Shown: positions 1-10,058, counted from the first letter of the stretch. The stretch: DNA of 64,000 bases from Algoriphagus mannitolivorans DSM 15301 (GCF_000429425.1 NZ_AUBV01000001.1:465354-529353), one strand, 5' to 3'. Numbers and translations: made by a program. The notes: generated by a model from the sequence alone, not told the origin.

Positions 1-1578
1 AATTTCAAACATTTGTCTTGGCACCAACTCGCGCAGTTTTTCGCAGAGTCTTTTTCCCCATTCGTAGGCTTTGTCCCGGTGAACTACTGCAGAAAGTGCA
101 TCGACTGGCTCCCCATTCAACATGATATCCAAGCGGACCATGTGGGATTGTTGGAAGCCTTTCAATTCATAATCCAAAGAGGCATAACCTCTGGAGATGG
201 TTTTCAACTTATCGAAGAAATCAAATACGATCTCAGCCAATGGCATATCGAACTGGAGTTCGACGCGGTCAGCAGTCAGGTAAACCTGATTCTTGATCTG
301 CCCTCGCTTTTCCATACAAAGCTGGATTACCGGCCCAACATAATCAGAGGCTGTAATGATGGAAGCTTTGACAAAAGGCTCCTCGATATACTCCATTTTA
401 GTTGGATCTGGCATATCACTTGGCGCATTGATCAACTGGACCGAACCATTGGTCATGATCGCACGGAACTGTACCGATGGCACAGTGGTAATCACCGTCA
501 TGTCAAATTCTCGCTCCAAACGCTCCTGAACAATCTCCATGTGAAGCATGCCTAAGAAGCCACAACGGAAACCGAAGCCCAAAGCGGCTGAAGTCTCAGG
601 CTCCCAAACCAAGGAAGCATCATTCAGCTGAAGCTTTTCCATGGAAGCCCGCAATTCCTCAAACTCGGTGGTATCCACAGGATAGATCCCCGCGAAAACC
701 ATCGGCTTAACGTTTTCGAAACCTTTGATGGCATCCTTGCATGGATTCTTGACGTGAGTGATCGTATCCCCGACCTTCACTTCCTTTGCCACCTTGATTC
801 CGGAGATTAGGTAGCCCACATTTCCGGCTGCCATGGTCTGCTGAGGAATTTGATTAATGCCTAAGATACCGATTTCGTCGGCGTAGTATTCTTTGCCTGT
901 ATTGACAAATTTGATCTTATCACCTTTGTTAATGGTACCGTTGAAAACGCGGAAAATTACTTCCACGCCTCGGAATGAGTTGAACTGAGAATCAAAAATC
1001 ATCGCCTGAAGCGGAGCTTCGGGATCGCCTTTTGGAGCCGGAATCCGCTCAATAACAGCATTTAGAATATCTTCAATACCGATTCCTTCTTTTCCGGAAG
1101 CCAAAATAATATCCTCACGGTCGCAACCGATCAAGTCAATGACTTCATCCGCTCTGCCTTCAGGATCAGCTCCGGGAAGGTCAATTTTATTCAATACCGG
1201 AATGATTTCCAGATCGTGTCCAAGGGCCAAATACAAGTTGGAAATCGTCTGGGCTTCAATGCCCTGGGAAGCGTCCACAATCAACAAAGCGCCTTCGCAG
1301 GCTGCAATGGATCGGGATACTTCATAGGAAAAATCCACGTGTCCCGGAGTATCGATCAGGTTGAGGGTATATTCCTCTCCCTTGTACATATACTTCATCT
1401 GAATCGCATGAGACTTGATCGTAATGCCTCGCTCACGCTCCAGATCCATATCGTCCAACACCTGATTCTGCATTTCCCGATCCGAGATCGTATTGGTAAA
1501 CTGCAACAATCTATCCGCCAATGTACTCTTCCCATGATCGATATGGGCGATGATACAGAAATTTCTAATGTTTTTCAT
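1..1578 (-). CDS. lepA: Elongation factor 4 (LepA), C-terminus cut by window edge
   Basis: Translational GTPase that back-translocates or remodels stalled ribosomes; acts in the cytoplasm on the 70S ribosome. Reading down from the ATG at 1578-1576 the protein begins [19 protein letters not shown], a P-loop (HIDHGKST), followed by the G2/G3 region ([17 protein letters not shown]), the NKID specificity motif and the LepA-typical segment [14 protein letters not shown]. 526 codons are present and no stop is reached before base 1; the family is about 600 residues, so only the last 70 or so (the LepA-specific C-terminal domain) lie outside the window. An exact Bacteroidota -7 element sits 15 bp upstream of the start. 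The identification is secure; the only gap is the missing end. Confidence 0.97.
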   Translation of the reverse strand, partial: MKNIRNFCIIAHIDHGKSTLADRLLQFTNTISDREMQNQVLDDMDLERERGITIKSHAIQMKYMYKGEEYTLNLIDTPGHVDFSYEVSRSIAACEGALLIVDASQGIEAQTISNLYLALGHDLEIIPVLNKIDLPGADPEGRADEVIDLIGCDREDIILASGKEGIGIEDILNAVIERIPAPKGDPEAPLQAMIFDSQFNSFRGVEVIFRVFNGTINKGDKIKFVNTGKEYYADEIGILGINQIPQQTMAAGNVGYLISGIKVAKEVKVGDTITHVKNPCKDAIKGFENVKPMVFAGIYPVDTTEFEELRASMEKLQLNDASLVWEPETSAALGFGFRCGFLGMLHMEIVQERLEREFDMTVITTVPSVQFRAIMTNGSVQLINAPSDMPDPTKMEYIEEPFVKASIITASDYVGPVIQLCMEKRGQIKNQVYLTADRVELQFDMPLAEIVFDFFDKLKTISRGYASLDYELKGFQQSHMVRLDIMLNGEPVDALSAVVHRDKAYEWGKRLCEKLRELVPRQMFEI

Positions 1579-1593
1579 AAGCTCTTCGTGGCG

Positions 1594-1601
1594 CAAAAGT
1601 A
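1594..1601 (-). promoter_or_regulatory. -7 promoter element of lepA
   Basis: On the minus strand this reads TACTTTTG, an exact TAnnTTTG match to the -7 box of the Bacteroidota housekeeping sigma factor, ending 15 bp before the lepA ATG. No clear -33 TTTG is visible at the usual 19-20 bp spacing, so the call rests on the -7 box and position. Confidence 0.5.
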
Positions 1602-1791
1602 GGAAAAAAGAAGTATTGATCGACAGGGAGTTTCAAATACATAGGGTAAAGAATCCATGTCAACTTGGATGAACTTAGTAAGATATGCTGCGCGAGATAG
1701 AAAAGATAGGCTTCGCAAGAAAGCTGAACCATACCCTATCTTTCTTTTATCTTAAATCTATCTCGGCTTTAGCCATATCTTCTTCTAGTAT

Positions 1792-1799
1792 TACCTTTG
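1792..1799 (+). promoter_or_regulatory. -7 promoter element of the DUF4924 gene
   Basis: TACCTTTG, an exact TAnnTTTG box 22 bp before the ATG at 1822. The -33 position holds only a weak TTTAG. The rest of 1579-1791 contains no gene; it has scattered GATAG/CTATC words that could form a weak imperfect hairpin. Confidence 0.5.
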
Positions 1800-1821
1800 C
1801 CACCTCATCAACCTCATTTCC

Positions 1822-2358
1822 ATGCAATCTGTTGCCGAAAAGAAAAAATCCCAAAACATCGGGGAATATCTCATTTACATGTACCAAATGGAGGATTTGA
1901 TCCGCTCCTTTCAGGGAAATATGGATGAAATCCGGCAGTATGTGGTTGCGCATTATCCGGTTTCGGATCAAGAAAAAGAAGAAATCACGGCTTGGTTTGA
2001 AAGGCTCCTGAAAAAAATGAAAAGTGAAGGAGTTCTGGAAAAAGGCCATTTGGAGGAATTAAACCAAATCGTCAAAAAACTCAGCCTACTCCATTACCAG
2101 TTTTTAAAATCGGATAAAATTTATTTTGAGGCTTTTCATCGCGCAAAGCCCTTTATCCTGGAAGCGATCGTCAACGCCAATGGAGAAAATCCAGGCTCTG
2201 AAATTCAAATCTGCATGAATGGGATCTACGGACTTTTGCTTTGCAGATTGCTTGGTAAGAAAGTAAGTGAGGAGCAGCTAAAAGCCTCAGAAGCATTTGG
2301 AGAAGTGTTGAGCCTATTGAATCTGGTTTATCAAAAAGAGATAATCTCCAATAACTAG
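1822..2358 (+). CDS. DUF4924 family protein
   Basis: 178-residue cytoplasmic protein without signal peptide or membrane segment. The N-terminal pattern (KKSQNIGEYLIYMYQMEDLIR) followed by a helical, charged body is what I recognise as the Bacteroidota-restricted DUF4924 family, whose function is unknown. Predicted almost entirely alpha-helical, with a conserved aromatic/charged first helix and a C-terminal helical pair around ICMNGIYGLLLCRLLGK. It stands alone: lepA diverges upstream and the P-type ATPase follows after 177 bp of gene-free sequence. Family assignment is from memory of the N-terminal motif; a biochemical role cannot be stated. Confidence 0.8.
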   Translation: MQSVAEKKKSQNIGEYLIYMYQMEDLIRSFQGNMDEIRQYVVAHYPVSDQEKEEITAWFERLLKKMKSEGVLEKGHLEELNQIVKKLSLLHYQFLKSDKIYFEAFHRAKPFILEAIVNANGENPGSEIQICMNGIYGLLLCRLLGKKVSEEQLKASEAFGEVLSLLNLVYQKEIISNN

Positions 2359-2535
2359 TGAGGACTTCTAAAAAGCTTTCTCTTGTCAGACTGACTCCTC
2401 AACTTCTTGCCTAAAGGCAGACCCTCAAGGTCACAAACCGTAATTTTGAGCCGGCCTCATTTTTTAAACTCCACCGATTCCTTATTTCCGTTCCGTACTA
2501 ATTTGTACTTTTAGGTAAAGTCAATCGGAACTTAA

Positions 2536-5109
2536 ATGCTATTTTACCAAGCTACTTCAGAATCTATTTTTCAAGAATTCCAATCCAGTCCGAAAGGTTT
2601 GACGGATGAGTTGGTACACCAAAAACTCCGAGAATTTGGCCCCAATGCCCTGAAGGAAAAAAAGAAAAAACCTGCTTGGGCGCTTTTTTTAGGGCAGTTC
2701 ATGGATTTCATGATTCTGATTCTTGCCGCGGCGGCTATCATTTCCGGTATCGTCGGGGATTTGACTGACACCATCATCATTCTGGTGATCATCCTGCTCA
2801 ATGCCGCTTTGGGATTTATTCAGGAATATCGGGCTGAAAAGGCGATGGAGTCCCTCAAAAAGCTCACAGAAACTCAGAGCAAGGTCATCCGGAATGGAAA
2901 ATCCATTTCTATCTCCTCTCAGGAAATTGTCCCTGGGGACCTAGTTCTTTTGGAAGCAGGAAAAATGGTCCCGGCGGATCTGCGTCTGGTAGAGGCTTAT
3001 TCCTTGAAAATCGATGAATCCTCACTGACGGGAGAATCGGTAGCTATTGACAAAAACCCCTCGCCAATTGAAGCATCAGAGCTGTCCTTGGGAGACCAAA
3101 TGAACATGGCCTTCAAAGGAACCTTGGTGACCAACGGAAGGGCATCCGGCATCGCAGTAGCTACGGGGATGAATACCGAGATCGGAAAAATCGCCAACCT
3201 GCTCCAGGAGGAAGCTCCAAAGACACCACTTCAACAACGGATGCTCCGTTTTGGCAAAATCATAAGTGTTATTATTCTTTTGATCTGTCTCCTGCTTTTT
3301 GTGGGTGGAATTGCCCGGGGTGAAGAAGTTTTTCAGGTTCTACTGCTCTCGGTCAGCTTGGCAGTTGCCGCGATTCCTGAAGCACTTCCTGCCTTGATTA
3401 CCATTGCCCTATCCTTAGGGGCAGCAAGGTTGGCCAAGAAAAAAGCACTCATCCGAAAGCTACCAGCCGTAGAAAGCCTCGGGTCTGTCACTTACATCTG
3501 TACCGATAAAACCGGCACTTTGACCCAAAATAAAATGCGGGTAGTGTCGGAGCTACCCTTTGAAACGGAAAGAACAGAACCTTTTCTCCAAGATTCTCCC
3601 ATATCCGTCTTTGATTTGGCTGTGGCTCTGAATCATGATGTCCAATTCAATTCTGAAGACCAGCTGGAAGGAGAAGCCACTGAATTGGCTTTGGTAGAAT
3701 CGATTTTGAGTAAACACGATCGGTCTGCTTATCAAAAGATTCACGAAAACTACCCCCGAAAAAAAGAAATCCCTTTTGATTCTGAAAGAAAACGCATGAC
3801 TACCCTTCATGCTTCCGGAGAGGAATACCTAATTCTATGCAAAGGAGCCTCAGAATCCATCGCCCAAATCCTTTCAGATGCCGCTGAAGCCGACTATTTG
3901 GAGAAAAAATCAGTGGAACTTGCGGCACTGGGGCAGCGGGTTTTGGCTTTTGCTGGGAAAAAATCCAATCAGACCCCTGATTCGGAGGAGTCCTTAGAAT
4001 CGGAACTTCAGCTATTGGGGATTATCGGACTTATAGATCCGCCAAGAGAAGGCGTGCAGGATTCTATTCGAGAATGTCATACAGCAGGAATCAGAGTCGT
4101 CATGATCACCGGTGATCATCCGGAGACTGCAAGAGCCATCGCCAAGGAAGTGGGGATTTGGAAGCAGGGAGACTATACTTTTACAGGTCTGGAGTTGGCG
4201 TCCATTTCTCAGGAGGAGTTTGAGGAAAAGGTGGAAAAAGTCACCGTCTATGCCCGCGTAGCTCCCGAACAAAAACTGAAAATCGTCCAGGCTCTCCGCA
4301 AAAAAGGACACTTCGTCTCCATGACAGGAGACGGGGTCAACGATGCTCCTTCCCTAAAATCCTCCAACATCGGCGTGGCCATGGGAATTGCCGGGACAGA
4401 TGTCAGCAAGGAAGCGGCAGACATGATTTTGCTGGACGATAATTTCTCCACCATTGTCAAAGCAGTCAAGGAAGGCCGGAGAATTTATGACAACATCGTC
4501 AAGTTTATCAAGTACATCATGACCTGCAACGGAGCGGAAATCTGGACCATAGGTCTGGCCCCGATTTTAGGGTTTCCGAATCCCCTTCTCCCCATTCATA
4601 TTCTGTGGATCAATCTGGTCACGGATGGGCTTCCCGCCTTGGCCCTGGCAGGCGAACGATCGGAAAAAGACATCATGAAAAGAAGTCCGAGACCTCCCAA
4701 GCAAAGTCTCTTTGCTGAAGGCGTAGGAATTCACATCATTTGGGTGGGAATCCTAATGGCTGCAGTCACCCTTTTCTCCCAGTATTGGTCAATCAGGCAG
4801 GGATGGCATTGGCAGACCGTCGTATTCTCAGTTTTGTCCTTCTCTCAATTGGGGCATGTGATGGCGATTCGTAGCAGCCGGACCCTCCTTTTCCGCCAGG
4901 GATTATTTACTAATCGCGCCTTATTGCTGGCGGTTTTCTCTACTACCATCCTTCAATTGCTCGTAATCTACCTTCCTTTTTTCAACCGGGTTTTTCATAC
5001 TCAGGCTTTGACACTCACCGAACTTCTTTTTTCAGTGGGTATGGCTTTGATTGTTTTCCATGCAGTAGAAATTGAGAAAATCGTCCGTGAAAAATTCACC
5101 AAACACTAA
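2536..5109 (+). CDS. P-type (P2A) cation-transporting ATPase, probably calcium
   Basis: 857-residue inner-membrane ATPase that exports a cation at the cost of ATP. In order: an N-terminal cation-ATPase domain, two membrane helices (about residues 50-95), the actuator domain with LTGES, helices with PEALPALI (about 277-284), the phosphorylation site CTDKTGTLTQ with the aspartate at residue 324, the nucleotide-binding domain with KGASE, the hinge TGDGVNDAP, and a C-terminal bundle containing NLVTDGLPALA. The PEALP and NLVTD segments correspond to the metal-coordinating helices M4 and M6 of SERCA-like pumps, which is why calcium (or manganese) is favoured. A metallophosphoesterase gene follows 21 bp later on the same strand, probably co-transcribed. 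Confidence 0.93.
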   Translation: MLFYQATSESIFQEFQSSPKGLTDELVHQKLREFGPNALKEKKKKPAWALFLGQFMDFMILILAAAAIISGIVGDLTDTIIILVIILLNAALGFIQEYRAEKAMESLKKLTETQSKVIRNGKSISISSQEIVPGDLVLLEAGKMVPADLRLVEAYSLKIDESSLTGESVAIDKNPSPIEASELSLGDQMNMAFKGTLVTNGRASGIAVATGMNTEIGKIANLLQEEAPKTPLQQRMLRFGKIISVIILLICLLLFVGGIARGEEVFQVLLLSVSLAVAAIPEALPALITIALSLGAARLAKKKALIRKLPAVESLGSVTYICTDKTGTLTQNKMRVVSELPFETERTEPFLQDSPISVFDLAVALNHDVQFNSEDQLEGEATELALVESILSKHDRSAYQKIHENYPRKKEIPFDSERKRMTTLHASGEEYLILCKGASESIAQILSDAAEADYLEKKSVELAALGQRVLAFAGKKSNQTPDSEESLESELQLLGIIGLIDPPREGVQDSIRECHTAGIRVVMITGDHPETARAIAKEVGIWKQGDYTFTGLELASISQEEFEEKVEKVTVYARVAPEQKLKIVQALRKKGHFVSMTGDGVNDAPSLKSSNIGVAMGIAGTDVSKEAADMILLDDNFSTIVKAVKEGRRIYDNIVKFIKYIMTCNGAEIWTIGLAPILGFPNPLLPIHILWINLVTDGLPALALAGERSEKDIMKRSPRPPKQSLFAEGVGIHIIWVGILMAAVTLFSQYWSIRQGWHWQTVVFSVLSFSQLGHVMAIRSSRTLLFRQGLFTNRALLLAVFSTTILQLLVIYLPFFNRVFHTQALTLTELLFSVGMALIVFHAVEIEKIVREKFTKH

Positions 5110-5130
5110 GGAAAAGAAAGACTTTACTCC

Positions 5131-5970
5131 ATGAAACGAAGAACCTTTTTGAAAGCAGGACTTGGAATCGGCACGAGCCTAGGAATCGGGGGCTTGTATT
5201 CCTGGCAACTGGAGCCCTATTGGCTGGAATTTGTGCGCTTGGAGATGCCTGTCAAAAACCTTCCCCAAGAGCTGATCGGCAAAACCCTCATGCAAATCAG
5301 TGACATCCATGTGGGAAATCGCTTTCGGCATGAATACCTGACAGAATCCTTCGAAAAGGCAAAAGCCTTCCAGCCGGATTTTGTGATGTACACGGGAGAT
5401 TACACCCACTACGAAGATGCGGAACAGTATTCCCAATTGTCAAAAGTGATGAAATCCGCAGTGCTTGGAAAGCTGGGAACCTTTGGGGTTTTAGGTAACC
5501 ACGATTATGGCCATGGCTGGTCTATGCCAGGGGTGGCAGATACCACTACTGAAATCCTGGAAAAATCCGGAATCAAAGTTCTTCGTGACCAAAAAGCTGA
5601 AGCCGAGGGCTTGGTGATTTATGGATTTGAGGACTTATGGGGGATTAATTTTCATCCTGAAAAGGTAATGTCCACTTTGGATCCCAATCAGGCGAATTTG
5701 GTGCTTTGCCATAACCCTGATGCCTGCGATTTGCCTGTTTGGAATGGCTTTTCGGGTTGGATTCTGGCAGGCCATACCCATGGGGGGCAGGTTCGCCCTC
5801 CTTTTTTACCTGCCCCGATTCTCCCGGTGAAAAACAGGAAATATGATCAGGGAAAAATTGAACTGGACCAAGGTCGAACCCTTTACATCAATCGGGCTTT
5901 GGGCCATCTGATTCCTATCCGATTCAATGTGAGACCGGAAATCACCTTGTTTACCCTTACCCAAGCCTGA
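5131..5970 (+). CDS. Tat-exported metallophosphoesterase (YkuE/YaeI-like)
   Basis: 279-residue calcineurin-like phosphoesterase. It begins MKRRTFLKAGLGIGTS, a twin-arginine export signal with RRTFLK followed by a glycine/leucine-rich h-region. The metal-binding blocks are all present: DIHVG (about residue 54), GDYTHY, GNHDYG and the C-terminal GHTHGGQ. The closest familiar relatives are the membrane-associated YaeI/YkuE phosphoesterases, so a phospholipid or envelope phosphoester substrate is plausible but not shown. The start is supported by the Tat signal. Only 21 bp separate it from the ATPase upstream. Confidence 0.92.
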   Translation: MKRRTFLKAGLGIGTSLGIGGLYSWQLEPYWLEFVRLEMPVKNLPQELIGKTLMQISDIHVGNRFRHEYLTESFEKAKAFQPDFVMYTGDYTHYEDAEQYSQLSKVMKSAVLGKLGTFGVLGNHDYGHGWSMPGVADTTTEILEKSGIKVLRDQKAEAEGLVIYGFEDLWGINFHPEKVMSTLDPNQANLVLCHNPDACDLPVWNGFSGWILAGHTHGGQVRPPFLPAPILPVKNRKYDQGKIELDQGRTLYINRALGHLIPIRFNVRPEITLFTLTQA

Positions 5971-6045
5971 CACCAGATTTCCATTTTCTTCTTTACACTT
6001 TCTAACTATCTTCCCCCAAACTCCAATCCAGTAAAACCTCACCCT

Positions 6046-7356
6046 ATGACCTCAACCGGCAATTCGGAAGAAAAAACAGAAAAATTACCCAGAAACCTTG
6101 GCCTATGGGGAGTATGGATGCTGGTGGTGAATGGTTTGATCGGTGCGGGGATTTTTGGACTTCCCAGCGGGGCCTACGCCTTGGCGGGTGAATACAGTGT
6201 TTTAGTGTACATCTTCTGTGCCCTGCTGATGCTTCCGGTGATCCTGTCCTTTGCGGAAGTCGGGAGTTATTTCCGGGGCACCGGGGGACCGATCCGCTAT
6301 GGAAAAGAAGCCTTTGGTTCCTTTATCGGTTTTCAGGGCGGTTGGCTGTATTACCTGGCCCGACTGATTTCCTTTTCCGCCAACACGGTGCTATTGACCG
6401 ATAGCATTGCCTATTTTTTCCCGATGGCTGATTCAGGCACCGGGCGATTGATTTCTTTGGCTTTGACCATTGTTTTCCTTTCGGTGATCAATGTCCTCGG
6501 ATCGGTGGAATCCATCCGCTCGATGACCCTGTTTACCATCATCAAGTTTGGAGTACTGATCGGCTTGGTCATCGGGGGATTTTCCATGTTGGGGATGGAA
6601 GTGCTCCCCAATTTCGAGACTGGGGCGCCCTCAGGATCTGATTTTGGAAAAGCAGCCCTGCTGCTGATTTATGCCTTTGTGGGTTTTGAAGGGGCAGTGG
6701 TCCCGGCGGGGGAAGCCAAAAGACCAGAAAGGGACATGCCTTTGGGACTCTTATTGGGACTGGGGGTCGTAGCCTTGATTTATATTTTAGTGCAAATGGT
6801 CGCTCAGGCTGCCGTGCCAAACCTTGCTGACTCAACAGCACCTCTCTTGGATGCCTCCTCCAACTTATTCGGGCAAACAGGTGCTGTGATTTTGATGGTT
6901 GGAGTAGCCACATCCGTTTTGGCCAATTTGGTCAGTTCCATGTTTTCTGCCACTAGAATTACTTATGCCCTTTCCCTAGAAAAATCCCTTCCTAAATGGT
7001 TCGGAGAAGTGCATCCCAAATTCCTGACTCCGGCGAACTCGGTGATCTTTTTCGGCCTGGCCGCCTTGCTTTTGGGCGCTATGGGCTCCTTTCGGTTTTT
7101 GGCAGCCATGACGGTTTTGTCCCGTTTGCTTTTGTTTATCATGACTTGCGCAGCTATTCCCAAACTCCGCCCCAAATACCAAAGTGCCGGAAGATTCATC
7201 CTCAAAGGCGGATACTTGATACCTGTCTTGGGAATTTTAGCCTGCTTGTGGTTGATGCTTCAGGTGAGTTGGACTTCCATTTGGCTAACCGCTATTTTGG
7301 TGGGAATCGGTACTGGGTTGTATTGGGTAGGGAAAAATGGGAAGGTAGAAGGCTGA
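6046..7356 (+). CDS. APC-superfamily amino acid permease
   Basis: 436-residue inner-membrane transporter with about twelve hydrophobic helices. Near the N-terminus it has the APC signature GLIGAGIFGLPSGAYALAG, the broken first helix that binds the substrate amino/carboxyl groups; further on FVGFEGAVVPAGEAKRPERD matches the conserved segment after helix 6 with the GE(A)K/RP pattern. Substrate cannot be told from sequence. It follows the phosphoesterase by 75 bp on the same strand. The stop codon TGA at 7354-7356 lies inside the first copy of a 21-bp direct repeat (7347-7367), so the last residues of the protein come from a repeat insertion. Confidence 0.9.
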   Translation: MTSTGNSEEKTEKLPRNLGLWGVWMLVVNGLIGAGIFGLPSGAYALAGEYSVLVYIFCALLMLPVILSFAEVGSYFRGTGGPIRYGKEAFGSFIGFQGGWLYYLARLISFSANTVLLTDSIAYFFPMADSGTGRLISLALTIVFLSVINVLGSVESIRSMTLFTIIKFGVLIGLVIGGFSMLGMEVLPNFETGAPSGSDFGKAALLLIYAFVGFEGAVVPAGEAKRPERDMPLGLLLGLGVVALIYILVQMVAQAAVPNLADSTAPLLDASSNLFGQTGAVILMVGVATSVLANLVSSMFSATRITYALSLEKSLPKWFGEVHPKFLTPANSVIFFGLAALLLGAMGSFRFLAAMTVLSRLLLFIMTCAAIPKLRPKYQSAGRFILKGGYLIPVLGILACLWLMLQVSWTSIWLTAILVGIGTGLYWVGKNGKVEG

Positions 7357-7530
7357 AGTCAGAAATCAAAGTTAGAAGGCTGAAGTCAGAAATCTGAAAA
7401 TTCGATATTGGTTATTGGTTAATCGATGTTCAACATTCGTTATTCGGAACTGGTTATTGGTTAATGGTTAATAGTTATTCGATGTTGGATATTGGATATT
7501 CGACATTCGACATTCGACATTCGATATTTT
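7342..7530 (+). repeat. Degenerate short-repeat cluster overlapping the permease stop codon
   Basis: The 21-bp unit starting AGAAGGCTGAAGTC is present twice with perfect identity (7347-7367 and 7374-7394; period 27). It is followed by runs of GGTTATTGGTTA and by ATTCGACATTCGAC units up to 7530, ending in a TTTTTAAACTA tail. A near-identical ATTCGA/TTTAAACTA end occurs again at about 10223-10247. No open frame of its own is credible here. Confidence 0.85.
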
Positions 7531-7601
7531 TAAACTATAAGCCTCAGCTTTTGACCCCTAACAATTACCCCAAAACCTCTATTTAAAAAAGGATCCTTTT
7601 G

Positions 7602-7755
7602 AAAATAGCTCCTGAGATTCCCCAGCCCCTCGTAAATCGTAACTCGTAATTTTCTAATGCCTTTAACTACCACCACATTTCCAATCAATAAGCCTTCCCA
7701 TTTAAAATAGCCTCTGAAGTACCTCAGCCGCTCGTAATTCGTAAATCGTAACTCC
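7602..7755 (+). repeat. Two degenerate 50-bp direct repeats upstream of the CDF gene
   Basis: Block 1 (7602-7650) and block 2 (7704-7755) both run AAAATAGC..., CCTCAG/CCCCAG, then CTCGTAA followed by CGTAAATCGTAACT words. They fill the rest of the 425-bp stretch between the permease and the CDF gene. A weak TATTTTTA close to 7765 may be the CDF promoter; nothing else is visible in the stretch. Confidence 0.7.
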
Positions 7756-7781
7756 TTACTCAGATTTCCTATTTTTACCGT

Positions 7782-8648
7782 ATGCCTAATTCAAAGCTCG
7801 CCTTTAGGACAGTCATTTTTAGTTTACTGGGAAATGTATTTCTGGCAATTATCAAGTTTTTGGCGGGGATCTTTGGGCATTCCTATGCCTTGATCGCGGA
7901 TGCCATTGAATCGACCGTGGACGTTTTTTCTTCCCTTTTGGTCCTCTTGGGCATGCGGTATGCCAACCGGCCCGCGGATGAAAACCATCCCTATGGGCAC
8001 GGAAAGATCGAGCCCTTGCTCACGTTTATGGTCGTGGGATTTTTGATCTTCTCGGCTGTCACCATTGCCCGACAAGCGATCGAAAACATCCAAACTCCTC
8101 ATGAATTACCCAAAACCTGGACCCTGTTTGTCTTAGCCGGAATTATCATATGGAAAGAAATATCCTATCAGGTCGTCCTGAAGAGAAGCAAAACTCTGGG
8201 AAGCTCTGCTCTAAAAGCCGAGGCTTGGCATCACCGCTCCGATGCGATCACTTCCGTGGCAGCATTTATCGGGATTTCCATTGCGCTCTATGGAGGGCCA
8301 GGATTTGAAGTGGCGGACGACTATGCCGCCTTGCTGGCATGTGGATTTATTCTGTACAACTGCTATGGGATTTTTAGACCTGCCTTGGGAGAAATGATGG
8401 ACGAGAATAACCACGAGGAACTTGAAGGAGAAATCCGCAAAGTGGCTCTGACCGTCTCAGGGGTACAGGATACCGAGAAGTGTTTTATCCGAAAAGCAGG
8501 CATGAAATACCATGTGGACCTCCATGCCCATGTGGACGGAAACCTCAGCGTACGCGAAGGCCATAACATCGCCCACCAACTCAAAGACACCCTTCGAAAA
8601 GAAATTCCCCAGTTAGGACATGTGCTGATTCATATTGAGCCGAGCTAA
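7782..8648 (+). CDS. Cation diffusion facilitator (CDF) metal exporter
   Basis: 288-residue inner-membrane protein of the CDF family, exporting Zn, Fe, Co or similar divalent ions in exchange for protons. N-terminal half: about six helices with the metal site residues in ALIADAIESTVD (helix 2) and HHRSDAITS (helix 5, the HxxxD pattern). Between them lies the FieF-like signature NHPYGHGKIEP. C-terminal half (from about 205): cytoplasmic ferredoxin-like domain with the histidine-rich strand MKYHVDLHAHVDG. Length is usual for FieF-type members. It is transcribed from its own upstream region, which is full of short repeats. Confidence 0.92.
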   Translation: MPNSKLAFRTVIFSLLGNVFLAIIKFLAGIFGHSYALIADAIESTVDVFSSLLVLLGMRYANRPADENHPYGHGKIEPLLTFMVVGFLIFSAVTIARQAIENIQTPHELPKTWTLFVLAGIIIWKEISYQVVLKRSKTLGSSALKAEAWHHRSDAITSVAAFIGISIALYGGPGFEVADDYAALLACGFILYNCYGIFRPALGEMMDENNHEELEGEIRKVALTVSGVQDTEKCFIRKAGMKYHVDLHAHVDGNLSVREGHNIAHQLKDTLRKEIPQLGHVLIHIEPS

Positions 8649-8855
8649 AGAGAAGCAATTCTGAAAACCCAAGTCCTGCAAGATCTAAAACTTAACTAAT
8701 TTAAAAACACCCCCACTGGGAGCAAAAGGAATATGATTAGGACTAGGTGTAGTTTGTAACTACCCCTTTCTATAAATACAAATTTGCAATTTGGATTCTC
8801 TAGTCAGAACAAGTTTTGAAATTGAATAAGCCTTGGACTGGCTTAGACCCCATCC

Positions 8856-10058
8856 TCAAACCATTCCCACCACCTCAAAACTCTGCCTGGCAATCTCCAA
8901 TTCCTCATTGGTTGGGATAATCAGAATCTTGACTTTTGAATTAGCAGACTGGATTTCCCTTATTCCGGAACCACGGGTTTCATTGACCTTTTGATCCAGT
9001 TCTAGGCCCAGAAAGTCCATTTGCTTACAGACCAAGCTTCGGGTCAGGGCATCATTCTCCCCTACTCCACCGGTAAATACAATTGCTTCCAAGCCGTTCA
9101 TTACTGCCGCGAAGGAACCAATGTATTTTTTGATTCTATAGGCATAGAGTTCATAGGCCAATTTGGCATTGGAATCTCCCTTATCCAGAAGTCCACGAAT
9201 ATCTCGCATATCACTGAATCCCGTGAGGCCAAGCATTCCGCTCTTTTTATTTAAGAGAATATTGACTTCCTCAAGGGAATATCCCAGCTCCTTCACCAAA
9301 TGAAAAATAACCGACTGGTCGATATCTCCTGCTCGGGTTCCCATGATCAAACCATTCATCGGCCCTAAGCCCATGCTGGTATCCACGCATTTTCCATCCT
9401 GAATCACCGTCATACTGCAGCCATTGCCCAAGTGAATGGTGATGATTTTTGAATTCGGCTTTCCCAAATAGGCCACTGCTTGTTCGGAAACATATTTATG
9501 GCTGGTTCCATGAAATCCATAAGCCCTGATCCCATGCTCTTCATACAATTGATGGGGAATGGCCATTCGATAGGCCACTCCAGGCATGGTCTGATGAAAA
9601 GCCGTATCAAAAACCGCCACTTGCTTGGCTTGGGTAAAAATCTGCTCAGCTACCTCGATTCCCAAGAAATTGGCAGGGTTGTGCAGGGGAGCTAGGGGAA
9701 ACAGTTCCTTGATTTTCTCTTTCACCTCCTCCGTGATCAACTGGGTCGTGGAAAATTTCTCTCCTCCATGGACCACTCGGTGCCCCACAATCTCCACCTG
9801 ATCGGGATTGGAGATCACCCCAATTTCGGGATCGGTAAGAAGTTGAGCGACTGCCTTTAGCCCGGTAGCATGATCCGGAACCGGCATTTCCCTGGATTCC
9901 TTGATTTCTCCGGAGGAAAGAAAAGCCTTGTAATCCACCCTTGCTCTTTGCTGACCAATTCGATCTACTATGCCCGAACAAATCACTTTAGCTTCTGGCA
10001 TGGAAATAAGTTGGTATTTGATGGAGCTACTGCCTGAGTTGATGACGAAGATGTTCAT
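8856..10058 (-). CDS. ackA: Acetate kinase
   Basis: Converts acetyl phosphate and ADP to acetate and ATP, or the reverse. 400 residues, the normal length. The protein opens MNIFVINSGSSSIKYQL (phosphate-1 motif with the conserved Asn7), has VVHGGEKF with the substrate arginine region, HLGNGCSMT (phosphate-2), and the adenosine motif FTGGVGEND near residue 330. It lies downstream of pta on the same strand, but 224 bp apart; that gap is filled by degenerate repeats rather than the usual tight spacing. Downstream (8649-8855) I see only a small GTAGTT/AACTAC hairpin and no convincing terminator. Confidence 0.98.
   Translation of the reverse strand: MNIFVINSGSSSIKYQLISMPEAKVICSGIVDRIGQQRARVDYKAFLSSGEIKESREMPVPDHATGLKAVAQLLTDPEIGVISNPDQVEIVGHRVVHGGEKFSTTQLITEEVKEKIKELFPLAPLHNPANFLGIEVAEQIFTQAKQVAVFDTAFHQTMPGVAYRMAIPHQLYEEHGIRAYGFHGTSHKYVSEQAVAYLGKPNSKIITIHLGNGCSMTVIQDGKCVDTSMGLGPMNGLIMGTRAGDIDQSVIFHLVKELGYSLEEVNILLNKKSGMLGLTGFSDMRDIRGLLDKGDSNAKLAYELYAYRIKKYIGSFAAVMNGLEAIVFTGGVGENDALTRSLVCKQMDFLGLELDQKVNETRGSGIREIQSANSKVKILIIPTNEELEIARQSFEVVGMV

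Noticed and set aside
1690..1768. Weak inverted repeat between lepA and the DUF4924 gene
   Set aside because: Arms (GAGATAG / CTATCTC) are short with a long, poorly paired middle; no T-run or function can be supported.
7400..7530. Possible CRISPR array in the ATTCGAC repeats
   Set aside because: Units are 7-14 bp, contiguous, degenerate and without unique spacers; no cas genes are near.
8748..8762. GTAGTT/AACTAC hairpin after ackA as terminator
   Set aside because: Only six pairs, more than 90 bp from the stop codon and without a T-run in the ackA direction.
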